From contig NZ_CP072865.1 in NCBI RefSeq assembly GCF_017948245.1, forward strand, positions 707,501 through 771,500: a stretch of 64,000 bases of DNA, written 5' to 3'. Origin of the DNA: Rhizobium sp. NLR16a. GTDB taxonomy: Bacteria > Pseudomonadota > Alphaproteobacteria > Rhizobiales > Rhizobiaceae. The position numbers were made by a program, and so were the translations under genes. Positions 42,962 through 51,856 of this stretch are shown in pieces. The first letter of the stretch is position 1. Every line of letters begins with the position of its first letter. The notes beneath the pieces were generated by a model. It was not told the DNA's origin, did not search any database, and was given only the letters and a program-made list of their open reading frames with translations.

Positions 42962-44683
42962 ATGGCATTGCAGGCAGGCGGGAATGCGGGCTGGTGGCGC
43001 GGAGCGGTGATCTATCAGGTCTACCCGCGCTCGTTTCAGGACACGAACAGCGATGGGCTCGGCGATCTCAAAGGCATCACCCGCCGGCTGCCGCATATCG
43101 CCAGCCTCGGCGTCGATGCGATCTGGCTTTCACCCTTCTTCAAGTCTCCCATGGCCGACATGGGTTACGACGTGTCCGATTATTGCGACGTCGACCCGAT
43201 CTTCGGCACGCTCGCCGATTTCGACGAGATGATGGCCGAGGCGCACAGGCTCGGCATCAAAGTCATCATCGACCAGGTGATCTCGCACACCTCCGACCGA
43301 CATCCCTGGTTTGTCGAGAGCCGGGCGAGCCGGAGCAATGCGAAGGCGGACTGGTATGTCTGGGCCGACCCGAAGCCGGACGGGACGGCGCCGAACAACT
43401 GGCTGTCGATCTTCGGCGGGCCGGGCTGGGAATGGGACGGCGTGCGCCGGCAATATTACCAGCACAATTTCCTGACGTCGCAGCCCGACCTCAATTTCCA
43501 CAACGCAGAAGTGCAGGAGGCGGTGCTGGAGACGGTGAAGTTCTGGCTCGATCGCGGCGTCGACGGCTTCCGGCTGGACACGGTCAACTATTATTTCTGC
43601 GACAAGCAACTCAGAAGCAATCCGCCGCACGAGCCCGATACCAATGATGGGGGCCTCGATGCGCCCGACACCAATCCCTATGGCATGCAGAACCACCTCT
43701 ACGACAAGACGCAGCCGGAAAACATTGGCTTCCTCAAGCGCTTCCGCGCACTGCTCGACCGCTATGAGGATCGCACGACCGTCGGCGAAGTCGGCGACGG
43801 TGCACGCTCGCTGAAGACGGTGGCCGCCTATACGAGCGGCGATGACAAGCTGCACATGTGCTACACGTTCGATCTGCTGGGACCGGATTTCACCGCCGCA
43901 CATATCCGCGGCTGCGTCGAAGCCTTCCAGAAGGTGGTGACCGACGGCTGGGTCTGCTGGGCATTCTCCAATCACGACGTCATGCGCCATGTCAGCCGGT
44001 TCGCGCTGACCGAAGAGGAGCGGCCCGTCATCGCCAAGCTCGCGATCTCCGTACTTGCGGCGCTGCGCGGTTCGATCTGCCTTTACCAGGGCGAGGAGCT
44101 CGGACTGCCGGAAGCGGAGCTTGCCTTCGAGGATCTGCGCGATCCCTACGGCATCCGCTTCTGGCCGGCCTTCAAGGGCCGCGACGGATGCCGCACGCCG
44201 ATGCCTTGGGAAGCCAGCAAGGCGCATGCAGGCTTCACCTCGGCTGAAAAGAGCTGGCTGCCGGTGCCTTACGAGCAGGCTGCGCTTTCCGTGGATACGC
44301 AGGAGGACAGCAACAGCTCGGTGCTGCACCACTACCGCAGGACGCTCGCCTTCCGGAGGAGCCAGCCGGCGCTTGTTGACGGCGAGATGACCTTCATCGG
44401 CACCAACCAGGACCTGCTCGCCTTCACCCGCGAAAAGGGTGAAGAGAAACTGCTGTTCGTTTTCAACCTGACGCGCAAACCGGCGGAATTCCGCCTGCCT
44501 GACGGCATGGTGTTCGGAGAGCCGTTGACCATGCCGGGGTACGAGGCTGTGGACGGAGCCGGAACGGTCACGCTTGCAGCGCTGGACGGGTTCTGCGCGC
44601 GGGTTGGTGGCCTCTCGAAGCTGCTCGGGACGGTGCCCGTTGCGAAACCTGTTGAGAGTGAATGGCCGGAAGCCTGGCAGTAA
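42962..44683 (+). CDS. aglA: Alpha-glucosidase (GH13)
   Basis: 573 residues. GH13 barrel with 'VIYQVYPRSFQDTNSDGLGD', 'VDAIWLSPFFKSPMADMGYD', the nucleophile Asp in 'DGFRLDTVNYYF', the acid/base Glu in 'TVGEVGDGARS' and the third carboxylate in 'FSNHDVMRHVSR'. It hydrolyses alpha-glucosides such as sucrose, maltose or trehalose. In S. meliloti the homologue is part of aglEFGAK; here no transporter or LacI regulator is adjacent, so substrate and symbol are less certain than the family. Confidence 0.88.
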   Translation: MALQAGGNAGWWRGAVIYQVYPRSFQDTNSDGLGDLKGITRRLPHIASLGVDAIWLSPFFKSPMADMGYDVSDYCDVDPIFGTLADFDEMMAEAHRLGIKVIIDQVISHTSDRHPWFVESRASRSNAKADWYVWADPKPDGTAPNNWLSIFGGPGWEWDGVRRQYYQHNFLTSQPDLNFHNAEVQEAVLETVKFWLDRGVDGFRLDTVNYYFCDKQLRSNPPHEPDTNDGGLDAPDTNPYGMQNHLYDKTQPENIGFLKRFRALLDRYEDRTTVGEVGDGARSLKTVAAYTSGDDKLHMCYTFDLLGPDFTAAHIRGCVEAFQKVVTDGWVCWAFSNHDVMRHVSRFALTEEERPVIAKLAISVLAALRGSICLYQGEELGLPEAELAFEDLRDPYGIRFWPAFKGRDGCRTPMPWEASKAHAGFTSAEKSWLPVPYEQAALSVDTQEDSNSSVLHHYRRTLAFRRSQPALVDGEMTFIGTNQDLLAFTREKGEEKLLFVFNLTRKPAEFRLPDGMVFGEPLTMPGYEAVDGAGTVTLAALDGFCARVGGLSKLLGTVPVAKPVESEWPEAWQ

Positions 44684-44704
44684 GCACTCCAACCCTGGCG
44701 CTAC

Positions 44705-46402
44705 TTACCCGATCAGCGCGAATTTGTCCACATCGACCATGCCGCGGTCGGAAATCTTCAGATGCGGGATGACGGGCAGCGGCAGGAAGGCCAACTGGAG
44801 GAATGGCTCTTCCAGCGTGGCGCCGAGTGCCAAGGCGGCCTTGCGCAGATGGTGCAGCGTGTCGCGCACCTTCTCGTAGGGTTCCAGACTCATCAGGCCG
44901 GCGACGGGCAGGGCGATTTCGCCGGTTATCTTGCCGTCCTCGACCACGACGAAACCACCCTTGATCTCGCCGAGGCGGTTTGCGGCGCGAGCCATGTCGT
45001 CCTCATTGACCCCGACGACGCAGATATTGTGGCTGTCATGGCCGACGGTGGAGGCGATCGCACCCTTCTTCAGGCCGAAGCCTTGGACGAAGCCGTTGGC
45101 ATGGTTGCCGTTCTTGCCGTGGCGCTCGATGACGGCGACCTTGATGATGTCGTTGGTTAGATCGACCGTCGTCTCGTTGCCCTTGGCCGGCAGGCGGTAG
45201 CGGCGATGCTCGGTGATGATCTTGCCCGGCATGACGCCGATGACCGATGTTTCGCCCTCGGCGACCGGCACACCGAAATGGGCGGCATTGACCGGCCGGG
45301 CCTTGACGCTGTCGAGGCCGATCGGGGCGACCGGTCTGCGCGTGGCAAAAAGCGCGTCGGTCACGCGGCGGCCGGCGGAAAAAACCATCTCTGCACGGCA
45401 GCTTTCCAGGCTGTCGAGAACCACGAGATCGGCGCGCCAGCCGGGCGCCACCAGGCCGCGGTCTCTAAGGCCGAAGGCGCGAGCGGCCGAGATCGAGGCG
45501 GCGCGGTAGATCGCCAAGGGCTCGACGCCGTTGGCGATCGCCGTGCGGATCATATGATCGAGATGGCCCTGTTCGGCAATATCGAGTGGATTGCGGTCGT
45601 CGGTGCAGAGCGCGAGGTAGGGGGAAAGCCGCTCGGTGATGATCGGGATCAGCGCGGCGAGGTCCTTGGACACCGAGCCCTCGCGCACCAGGATATGCAT
45701 GCCCTTGCGGATCTTTTCCAGCGCCTCGGTGGCGCTCGTGCACTCATGCTCGGTGCGGATGCCGGCCGAGAGATAACCGTTGAGATCCTTGCCGGACAGA
45801 AGCGGCGCATGACCGTCGATATGACCGCCCTGGAAGGCGTCAAGCTTGGCCATGCAGATGGGATCCTTGTGGATCACGCCGGGGAAATTCATGAACTCGG
45901 CAAGGCCGATCACCTTGGGATGGTCGCGGAAGGGCAGCAGGCTTTCGATCGGCAAGTCAGCGCCCGCAGTTTCGAGATGCGTTGCCGGCACGCACGAGGA
46001 GAGCTGGACGCGGATGTCCATGATCGTCTCCAGCGACGATTCGAGGAAGAATTCGATGCCCTCGGTGCCGAGCACATTGGCAATCTCGTGCGGATCGCAG
46101 ATAGCGGTCGTGACGCCATAGGGCAGGACGCAGCGGTCGAATTCATGCGGCGTGACCAGCGAGGATTCGATGTGCAGATGCGTGTCGATGAAGCCGGGAA
46201 CGACGGTTCTGCCCGAGATGTCGATCTCGGTCTCGCCCGCATAGTCGCCCGCGGTGCCGACGATGCGGTCGGCGCCGATGGCGATGTCGGAGCGGACGAT
46301 TTCGCCGGTGACGAGATCGAAGAAGCTGCCGCCCTTCAGCACGATGTCGGCGGGGATACGGCCCACACCCTGGTCGATGAGACGTTCGAGTCTGTTGGTC
46401 AT
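44705..46402 (-). CDS. ade: Adenine deaminase
   Basis: 565 residues from the ATG at 46402, the standard length; open frame upstream to 46552 is not coding. It converts adenine to hypoxanthine. Metal motifs are '[20 protein letters not shown]', '[17 protein letters not shown]', 'DGHAPLLSG' and 'CTDDRNPLD', with the family C-terminal '[15 protein letters not shown]'. It supplies hypoxanthine to XdhAB about 27 kb away. It is transcribed after livK on the same strand, with a terminator between them. Confidence 0.93.
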   Translation of the reverse strand: MTNRLERLIDQGVGRIPADIVLKGGSFFDLVTGEIVRSDIAIGADRIVGTAGDYAGETEIDISGRTVVPGFIDTHLHIESSLVTPHEFDRCVLPYGVTTAICDPHEIANVLGTEGIEFFLESSLETIMDIRVQLSSCVPATHLETAGADLPIESLLPFRDHPKVIGLAEFMNFPGVIHKDPICMAKLDAFQGGHIDGHAPLLSGKDLNGYLSAGIRTEHECTSATEALEKIRKGMHILVREGSVSKDLAALIPIITERLSPYLALCTDDRNPLDIAEQGHLDHMIRTAIANGVEPLAIYRAASISAARAFGLRDRGLVAPGWRADLVVLDSLESCRAEMVFSAGRRVTDALFATRRPVAPIGLDSVKARPVNAAHFGVPVAEGETSVIGVMPGKIITEHRRYRLPAKGNETTVDLTNDIIKVAVIERHGKNGNHANGFVQGFGLKKGAIASTVGHDSHNICVVGVNEDDMARAANRLGEIKGGFVVVEDGKITGEIALPVAGLMSLEPYEKVRDTLHHLRKAALALGATLEEPFLQLAFLPLPVIPHLKISDRGMVDVDKFALIG

Positions 46403-46473
46403 GGCACCGCTCACATTGCAACCGATTCCGGAACTTATAACCGATCTGCAGCGACATGCGATGCCCACAAGCG

Positions 46474-46498
46474 AAACCGGGCGCTTATAGCGCCCGGT
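46474..46498 (-). terminator. Terminator between the binding-protein gene and ade
   Basis: ACCGGGCGCT (46476-46485) pairs with AGCGCCCGGT (46489-46498) around TAT. On the minus strand it is followed by TTCGCTTG. It lies about 20 bases after the stop at 46519. Confidence 0.65.
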
Positions 46499-46518
46499 CG
46501 CAATCTCTATATCCTGAT

Positions 46519-47622
46519 TTATTCCGCAGCGACGATCTTCCCGCCTTCCCACTTGTAAAGCGAGAAGCTTTGCGAGGTCAGGTCGCCGGTCTCGCCGTAG
46601 GTGAGCTTGCCGATGGCGGTCGGAACCTCCATCCCGTCCTTCAGAGCAGCCGCGACGGCTTCCGCATCCTCGGCGCTGCCGGCCTTTTCGATGCCGGCTT
46701 TCAGAACTTCGACGGCGGCATAGGCGTTGAGGGTGAAGGCCTCGGCCGGAATGTTCTTGGCGGCGAGCGCATCGGCAGCCGTCTTGGAGTCCGGGCTCTT
46801 GGTGGCGTCGGAAGCATTGGTGAACAGCGTGCCTCCCGCCGCATCGGTGCCGATCGCCCAGAATTCGGTGTTCGAGAGGCCGTCGCCACCGATGATCATC
46901 GCGTTGGCGGAGAGGTCATGCAGCTGGCGGGCGAGCAGGCCGCCCTCCGGGTGGTAGCCGCCGAAATAGACGATGTCGACCTTCTCGGACTTGATACGGG
47001 TGGTGAGGGCGCTGAAATCCTTGTCGCCAGGGGTGATCGCGTCATTGACGACTTCGGTGACGCCGCCGGCGTTCAGCGTTGCCTTGAAGGCGTCGGCAAG
47101 ACCTTTGCCGTAGGCGCCCTTGTCGTTGACGATGGCGATGCGTTTGTCCTTGAAATTCTTCAGCACGTATTTGGCGGCGACTTCGGCCTGTTGATCGTCG
47201 CGGCCGCAGGTGCGCAGCACATTGGTGAGGCCGCGCTTGGTGAGGTCCGGGGCTGTTGCGGTCGGGGTGACCATCAGCACGCCGTTTTCAGCCAGAACGT
47301 CCGACACCGGGATCGCAACGCCCGATGTCACCGGGCCGACGACGAAGCGGATGCCGTCGCCAACAACCTTGTTGGCGGCGGAAACGCCCTGCTTCGGTTC
47401 GCCGGCATCGTCGGCCAGTTCCAGCACGACCTTCTCGCCGAGAATGCCGCCCTTCTTGTTGATCTCGTCGACGGCAGTCTGAGCGCCGTTCTTCACCTGA
47501 TCGCCATAGGCGGCGACGGGACCGGTCAGCGGCGCGATCAGGCCGATGGTGATGTCGGCATGAGCAAGGGGCGCAAAGGCGAGTGACGCGACGAGGGTCG
47601 CCGTCAATGTCTTGAGGGTCAT
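46519..47622 (-). CDS. Branched-chain amino acid ABC transporter substrate-binding protein (LivJ/LivK-like)
   Basis: 367 residues. Signal peptide '[20 protein letters not shown]', then the Leu/Ile/Val-binding fold '[20 protein letters not shown]', '[18 protein letters not shown]' (conserved Cys), '[20 protein letters not shown]' and '[17 protein letters not shown]'. It binds branched-chain amino acids in the periplasm. It is a solo gene: livHMGF are not adjacent, so it likely serves a transporter encoded elsewhere, as with rhizobial BraC3-type proteins. Confidence 0.9.
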   Translation of the reverse strand: MTLKTLTATLVASLAFAPLAHADITIGLIAPLTGPVAAYGDQVKNGAQTAVDEINKKGGILGEKVVLELADDAGEPKQGVSAANKVVGDGIRFVVGPVTSGVAIPVSDVLAENGVLMVTPTATAPDLTKRGLTNVLRTCGRDDQQAEVAAKYVLKNFKDKRIAIVNDKGAYGKGLADAFKATLNAGGVTEVVNDAITPGDKDFSALTTRIKSEKVDIVYFGGYHPEGGLLARQLHDLSANAMIIGGDGLSNTEFWAIGTDAAGGTLFTNASDATKSPDSKTAADALAAKNIPAEAFTLNAYAAVEVLKAGIEKAGSAEDAEAVAAALKDGMEVPTAIGKLTYGETGDLTSQSFSLYKWEGGKIVAAE

Positions 47623-47773
47623 TGTCTGTCTCCTTGGATGGGGTCGTCGACCCGCGATGATGTGCCGCGCCGGCTTTCCCGATCATTCAACAGACTCCAG
47701 AGGCTGCGCCAAGGACGATCGGTAACGGTGCGATCAGCGAACCCGCCGGCCATGTTTGACTCGGGGAGGGCTC

Positions 47774-48064
47774 ATGGCAAGATTTCTAGAAATTTTGATG
47801 GGATTGCGCAAGTTCATAACAAAATGGAAGGAAAATTCGGCGGATCCGGCTGAAAATTCAGTTGGAACGGATCATTTTCTCCGTTTTGTCGCGATTTTCA
47901 AACGCGAGGCGGCGAATGGTCACGACCTGCTTCCGGACAAAATCACATCCATAAGGTTGTCTTTAATTTCCCTATTAACCGTTAGTTTGGCCAATGGCAG
48001 TAGTATCCATGGGACCCCGAATACCGCCGCATTGAAAAAGAGAACAATACAAAGAATTAGATAG
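47774..48064 (+). CDS. Possible small hypothetical protein
   Basis: A 96-residue frame from the ATG at 47774, with GGGGAGGG just upstream. The composition is basic and AT-rich compared with neighbours ('ARFLEILMGLRKFITKWKEN'), with no recognised motif. It lies in the 466-base gap upstream of the HD-GYP gene; it may be real, or may be leader sequence with a chance ribosome binding site. Confidence 0.25.
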   Translation: MARFLEILMGLRKFITKWKENSADPAENSVGTDHFLRFVAIFKREAANGHDLLPDKITSIRLSLISLLTVSLANGSSIHGTPNTAALKKRTIQRIR

Positions 48065-48088
48065 ACCTATCGGGAAACAGAGATCTGC

Positions 48089-49003
48089 ATGCTCAAGCGT
48101 ATCGACGCCGGTCAGGTGTGTATCGGAATGTTTGTGGAGGTTATCGAGGGCCTGTGGCAGGATCCGTTTTTGTCCAAGCGCAGATTTTCCCTGCGGCGTG
48201 AGATTGATGCTGCAAAAATTCGTAAATGCGGCACTGCCGGCGTCGTCATCAATACCAGCAAGGGGCTCGATACCAACGGCCTGCCGGGCCGCGACGTCGA
48301 GATCGACATTCAGGCCGCGCGCGAGACCGTCCAGAAATCCGTGCAGTTGCTGGAAGAGGCTTTCGCAAAGCTGCGGAACGGCGATGGAGTCAGCATAGAT
48401 CACGTGGCGCCGGTGATTTCGTCCGTCTCCAAGTCGATGGATGAGAACCCCGCGGTGTTCCTGAGCGTCACGCGCCTGAAATCAAAGGACGAGGTAACCT
48501 TCCTGCATTCCATTTCGGTGAGCGCGCTGATGATCCTTTTCAGCCGTCATCTCGCACTCGACGAGCATACGATTCAGATGCTCGGCACCGCGGGTTTGCT
48601 GCACGATGTCGGCAAGCTTGAAATTCCGCTTGAGGTGCTGAACAAGACGGGGCCCCTGGAAAAGGATGAAATCGGCTTGCTTCGGGGCCATCCGGAGAAG
48701 GGGCACGCGATCCTGTCGCGGCAGGAGGGCATGTCGGACATCGTTCTCGACGTTTGCCTCAATCATCACGAACGCATCGACGGCAAAGGCTATCCGCGCA
48801 GCTTGCCCGCCAGCGAGGTGAGCCTGCACGCGCGGATGGCCACGATCTGCGATGTGTATGACGCCATTACCTCTGTGCGGCCATATAAGGCGCCGTGGAG
48901 TGCCAGCCAGGCACTGAAATGGATGTTCGGCGCCGAGGGGCATTTCGATCGCCAGCTCCTGAAAAAGTTCGCCCTCTGCCTTTCCGTCGCCTCTGTGAAC
49001 TGA
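48089..49003 (+). CDS. HD-GYP domain protein with DUF3391 (cyclic di-GMP phosphodiesterase family), short C-terminus
   Basis: 304 residues. The N-terminus 'MLKRIDAGQVCIGMFVEVIE' is the DUF3391 domain; the HD-GYP domain follows with 'TAGLLHDVGKLEIPLEVLNK', 'LRGHPEKGHAIL', 'NHHERIDGKGYPRSL' (HHE and GYP) and 'ICDVYDAITSVRPYKA'. It would hydrolyse cyclic di-GMP. It stops shortly after 'GHFDRQLLKKFALCLSV', where relatives usually continue for another 50-70 residues, so the C-terminus looks clipped. A strong terminator follows. Confidence 0.85.
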   Translation: MLKRIDAGQVCIGMFVEVIEGLWQDPFLSKRRFSLRREIDAAKIRKCGTAGVVINTSKGLDTNGLPGRDVEIDIQAARETVQKSVQLLEEAFAKLRNGDGVSIDHVAPVISSVSKSMDENPAVFLSVTRLKSKDEVTFLHSISVSALMILFSRHLALDEHTIQMLGTAGLLHDVGKLEIPLEVLNKTGPLEKDEIGLLRGHPEKGHAILSRQEGMSDIVLDVCLNHHERIDGKGYPRSLPASEVSLHARMATICDVYDAITSVRPYKAPWSASQALKWMFGAEGHFDRQLLKKFALCLSVASVN

Positions 49004-49022
49004 GGTTTAAATTTTCAGACGG

Positions 49023-49059
49023 AAAGACCCGCGAGAACATTGTCTATCGCGGGTCTTTT
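49023..49059 (+). terminator. Intrinsic terminator after the HD-GYP gene
   Basis: AAAGACCCGCGA (49023-49034) pairs perfectly with TCGCGGGTCTTT (49047-49058) and ends in TTTT. The flanking A and T runs make it usable in both directions between the convergent HD-GYP and aminotransferase genes. Confidence 0.85.
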
Positions 49060-49081
49060 GATGAGAGCCTCGTGAGCGTCT

Positions 49082-50407
49082 TCAGATGTTGTTCTGAAGA
49101 ATGGTCCGCAGCTTGCCGAAGAGTTCGTCGATATGCTGCTTCTCGATGATCAGCGGCGGGGAGAGTGCGATGATGTCGCCGGTGGTGCGGATCAGAAGCC
49201 CGCTCTCATAGGCCTTCAGGAAGGCGGTGAAGGCGCGTTTCGTCGGCTCGCCGGCGATCGGGTCGAGTTCAATTGCGCCGATCAGGCCGGTGTTCCTGAT
49301 GTCGATGACGTTGGGGCAATCCCTGAGTGAATGCAGCGCGTCGGCCCAGTAGTTGGAAAGTTCGCCGGCGCGGGTGAGCAGACCTTCTTCCTTATAGGTG
49401 TCGAGCGTGGCAAGGGCTGCGGCGGAAGCGATCGGGTTACCGGAATAGGTATAGCCGTGGAAGAACTCGATCATGTGCTCCGGGCCGTTCATGAAGGCAT
49501 CATGGATCTCGGAGGTGACGAAGACAGCGCCCATCGGAATGACGCCGTTGGTCAGTCCCTTGGCGGTAGTGATCATGTCGGGCTTGACGTCGTAATATTG
49601 CGCGGCGAAGGGGGCACCGAGACGGCCGAAGCCGGTGATGACTTCGTCGAAGATCAGAAGGATGCCATGTTTGGTGCAGATTTCGCGCAGCTTCTGCAGG
49701 TAGCCTTTCGGCGGAATCAGGACACCGGTGGAGCCCGCCACCGGCTCGATGATGACGGCGGCGATGGTGGAGGCGTCATGCAGCGTGACGATGCGCTCGA
49801 GTTCGGTAGCGATGTCACCGCCATGCTCAGGTTCGCCGCGGGTGAAGTTGTTCTTGCCGGGCTGGTGGGTGTGCGGCATGTGGTCGACACCGGTCAGGAG
49901 CGTGCCGAACATCTTGCGGTTGGCGACGATGCCGCCGACGGAGATGCCGCCGAAATTGACGCCGTGATAGCCGCGCTCCCGGCCGATCAGGCGGAAACGC
50001 GAACCGTTACCCTTCACGCGGTGATAGGCAAGCGCCACCTTGAGCGCGGTCTCGACGGATTCGGAACCGGAATTCGTGTAGAGGACGTGGTTCATGCCCT
50101 CCGGAGCGATATCGACCAGCCGGTTCGCCAGTTCGAACGCCTTGGGATGGCCGAGCTGGAAAGCCGGCGCGTAATCGAGTTCGCCCGCCTGCTCGCGGAT
50201 CGCTTCGGTGATTTTCGGGCGGCAGTGGCCGGCGTTGACGCACCAGAGACCAGCCGTGCCGTCCAACACCTGACGACCGTCATGGGTGGTATAATACATG
50301 TCCTTGGCGCCGACGAAAAACCGCGGCTCCTTCTTGAACTGGCGATTTGCCGTAAACGGCATCCAGAAGGCACGAAGATCGTTCGGTGCATTGAGGCGGT
50401 TGGACAT
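49082..50407 (-). CDS. Omega-amino acid--pyruvate aminotransferase (class III)
   Basis: 441 residues. Class III PLP fold: 'DGTAGLWCVNAGHCRPKITE', 'YTNSGSESVETALKVALAYH', 'VIIEPVAGSTGVLIPPKGYL', 'IFDEVITGFGRLGAPFAAQY' and the PLP lysine in 'ITTAKGLTNGVIPMGAV'. The opening 'NDLRAFWMPFTANRQFK' is typical of beta-alanine/omega-amino acid:pyruvate transaminases, which pass an amino group to pyruvate to make alanine. It stands alone between nolR and the HD-GYP gene. Confidence 0.9.
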   Translation of the reverse strand: MSNRLNAPNDLRAFWMPFTANRQFKKEPRFFVGAKDMYYTTHDGRQVLDGTAGLWCVNAGHCRPKITEAIREQAGELDYAPAFQLGHPKAFELANRLVDIAPEGMNHVLYTNSGSESVETALKVALAYHRVKGNGSRFRLIGRERGYHGVNFGGISVGGIVANRKMFGTLLTGVDHMPHTHQPGKNNFTRGEPEHGGDIATELERIVTLHDASTIAAVIIEPVAGSTGVLIPPKGYLQKLREICTKHGILLIFDEVITGFGRLGAPFAAQYYDVKPDMITTAKGLTNGVIPMGAVFVTSEIHDAFMNGPEHMIEFFHGYTYSGNPIASAAALATLDTYKEEGLLTRAGELSNYWADALHSLRDCPNVIDIRNTGLIGAIELDPIAGEPTKRAFTAFLKAYESGLLIRTTGDIIALSPPLIIEKQHIDELFGKLRTILQNNI

Positions 50408-50520
50408 GCTGTTCTCCTGACCGTTGGCGGCCCGTTCCCAGGGGCTTGTCGCCCGAATTTTTACTGCCCGGTCAAATTATCAGGGCTTCCCAACGCGTCA
50501 ACGAGAAAAGTCCCGACAAA

Positions 50521-50556
50521 AAAGCGCGACCGGCAAATTGCGAGATTTGCCGGTCG
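50521..50556 (-). terminator. Terminator of nolR
   Basis: CGACCGGCAAAT (50527-50538) pairs perfectly with ATTTGCCGGTCG (50545-50556). Read on the minus strand the stem is followed by CGCTTTTTT. It lies about 90 bases after the nolR stop. A TTTT on the plus side makes weaker bidirectional action possible. Confidence 0.75.
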
Positions 50557-50649
50557 TTTTGAGTTCAGCTGCTTGAATACGTTGCCGAGATTTGCGGGGA
50601 GCATTTCCTACGGCGCGGGCACCGGCCGACGTTCATGTCAGCGCTATCA

Positions 50650-50967
50650 TCAGGCTGCGGATCTGCTTCTGCTCGGAACGAGGTAGATGTCTTCGAGCGT
50701 CGCCAGGATCTTCATGACCGGCTCGGATGTACTCGAATAGTAGATGGTTTGAGCGTCGCGGCGGGTCTTGACCAGCTTCTGCGCGCGCAGTTTCGAAAGG
50801 TGCTGTGAAAGCGCCGACTGGCTAAGGCCGACTTGTGTGGCAAGCACTCCGACGGCGACCTCGCCTTTTACCAGGCTGCACAGGATCAGCAATCTTTTGG
50901 GATTGGCCATGGCTGACAATAGTGCTGCCGCCACATTCGTGTGGTCAGCCAAATCGGGGGTTTCCAT
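50650..50967 (-). CDS. nolR: NolR, ArsR-type regulator of nodulation genes
   Basis: 105 residues. The winged helix domain 'FLSAMANPKRLLIL'-type block appears here as 'LLSAMANPKRLLILCSLVKG', followed by 'LATQVGLSQSALSQHLSKLR' (recognition helix) and 'TRRDAQTIYYSSTSEPVMKI'. This wording is nearly that of S. meliloti NolR, which represses nod genes and others. The protein is dimeric in that species. A sequence fitting the NolR consensus overlaps its own ribosome binding site. A paralogous ArsR regulator cannot be fully excluded. Confidence 0.8.
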   Translation of the reverse strand: METPDLADHTNVAAALLSAMANPKRLLILCSLVKGEVAVGVLATQVGLSQSALSQHLSKLRAQKLVKTRRDAQTIYYSSTSEPVMKILATLEDIYLVPSRSRSAA

Positions 50968-50968
50968 A

Positions 50969-50984
50969 TTGTTATCTTCCTAAT
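50969..50984 (-). promoter_or_regulatory. Putative NolR autoregulatory site
   Basis: On the minus strand 50984 to 50969 reads ATTAG, nine bases, then AA, fitting the published NolR consensus (A/T)TTAG-N9-A(T/A). It ends 2 bases before the nolR ATG and covers the AGGAAG ribosome binding site, a position suited to self-repression. Confidence 0.5.
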
Positions 50985-51075
50985 GCGAAACGTACATCAT
51001 CTATCTGGTAAGGGCTGTCTGCCGGAGCCCGCGGCAAAATTAGCAACTGGGCTCGAAGATTGTATATACCTAAAT

Positions 51076-51825
51076 TTAAGGTATCGAGTATGCTATTTTA
51101 GATATGTTTGAACAAATGTGATCGGAATCCACAGCGAGCGTTTCGAATTCGCATCGCACCAAAAAGTCGCTGGAAATGATCTCAAAACCCGCCGGATCGA
51201 TACCGCAGATGCGCCAAGAAGCCGATTTCGGGGCTTTTAAGCGCATGGCAAGGGTTTGCGCCACATCGGAATGGCGCTCTACTAAATCTCGCACTATTTC
51301 GGCCGCTTTGGCGGCAACCTCTTCGTTTGCCGGTGATTGGATGATGAGATCCCCGCCGTCGAGACGGTAGGCGCGGCCGAAGCCGGCGTTGAGGCTCGCC
51401 TGCTCCGGTTTGAGACGGAAGAAGAGGAAATCGGGGAAATCGATATAGAGATTTGCCTTGGGATGGCGATCGAGGAAACGCGTGCGAATGCGCTCGTGGA
51501 GCCGATGACCATGCTCAATCGGCTCCGCCGTGCATTGGGTCGTCAGCCGGCCATGGGCAAGCGGATCGCCCTTGCCGGGCTCGCCGGTCAGCAGCGAGGC
51601 GCGCGGGTCTCTTGCGAGCGCCTTTGTGTGAGCCGAAAGTTTCGAAACCAGGATGACGGGGGCGCCGTCGATATCGGTGGCGAGGAGCACTCGGCTGGCA
51701 AAGGGAAAACCAGTATCGGGATCGAGAACGGCAATCGCCGCGTACCGTGCGGAGCGCAACAGCACGCGGGCGAGCCTGCGGGCCTCGTCGTCGGTTTCGC
51801 GTAAGGGCGAGGGCTGATCTTTCAT
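51076..51825 (-). CDS. HugZ-type pyridoxamine-phosphate-oxidase-fold protein
   Basis: 249 residues from the ATG at 51825 ('MKDQPSPLRETDDEARRLAR'); the open frame beyond that overlaps choV and is not used. A split-barrel FMN-binding-like domain ('FPFASRVLLATDIDGAPVIL', 'LSAHTKALARDPRASLLTGE') is followed by a C-terminal DUF2470-like domain. HugZ proteins degrade or bind haem. Here no haem uptake genes adjoin, so the substrate is inferred from the family. Confidence 0.8.
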   Translation of the reverse strand: MKDQPSPLRETDDEARRLARVLLRSARYAAIAVLDPDTGFPFASRVLLATDIDGAPVILVSKLSAHTKALARDPRASLLTGEPGKGDPLAHGRLTTQCTAEPIEHGHRLHERIRTRFLDRHPKANLYIDFPDFLFFRLKPEQASLNAGFGRAYRLDGGDLIIQSPANEEVAAKAAEIVRDLVERHSDVAQTLAMRLKAPKSASWRICGIDPAGFEIISSDFLVRCEFETLAVDSDHICSNISKIAYSIP

Positions 51826-51856
51826 ACCCGCTTTGTGGCAAAGCGGATCGAAAACA

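Noticed and set aside
43130..44692. 520-residue minus-strand frame antisense to the alpha-glucosidase
   Set aside because: Shadow of GH13 codons in high-GC DNA; all catalytic motifs are on the plus strand.
48895..49149. Possible frameshifted C-terminus of the HD-GYP protein
   Set aside because: The +frame reading runs through the terminator stem and does not resemble the expected HD-GYP tail.
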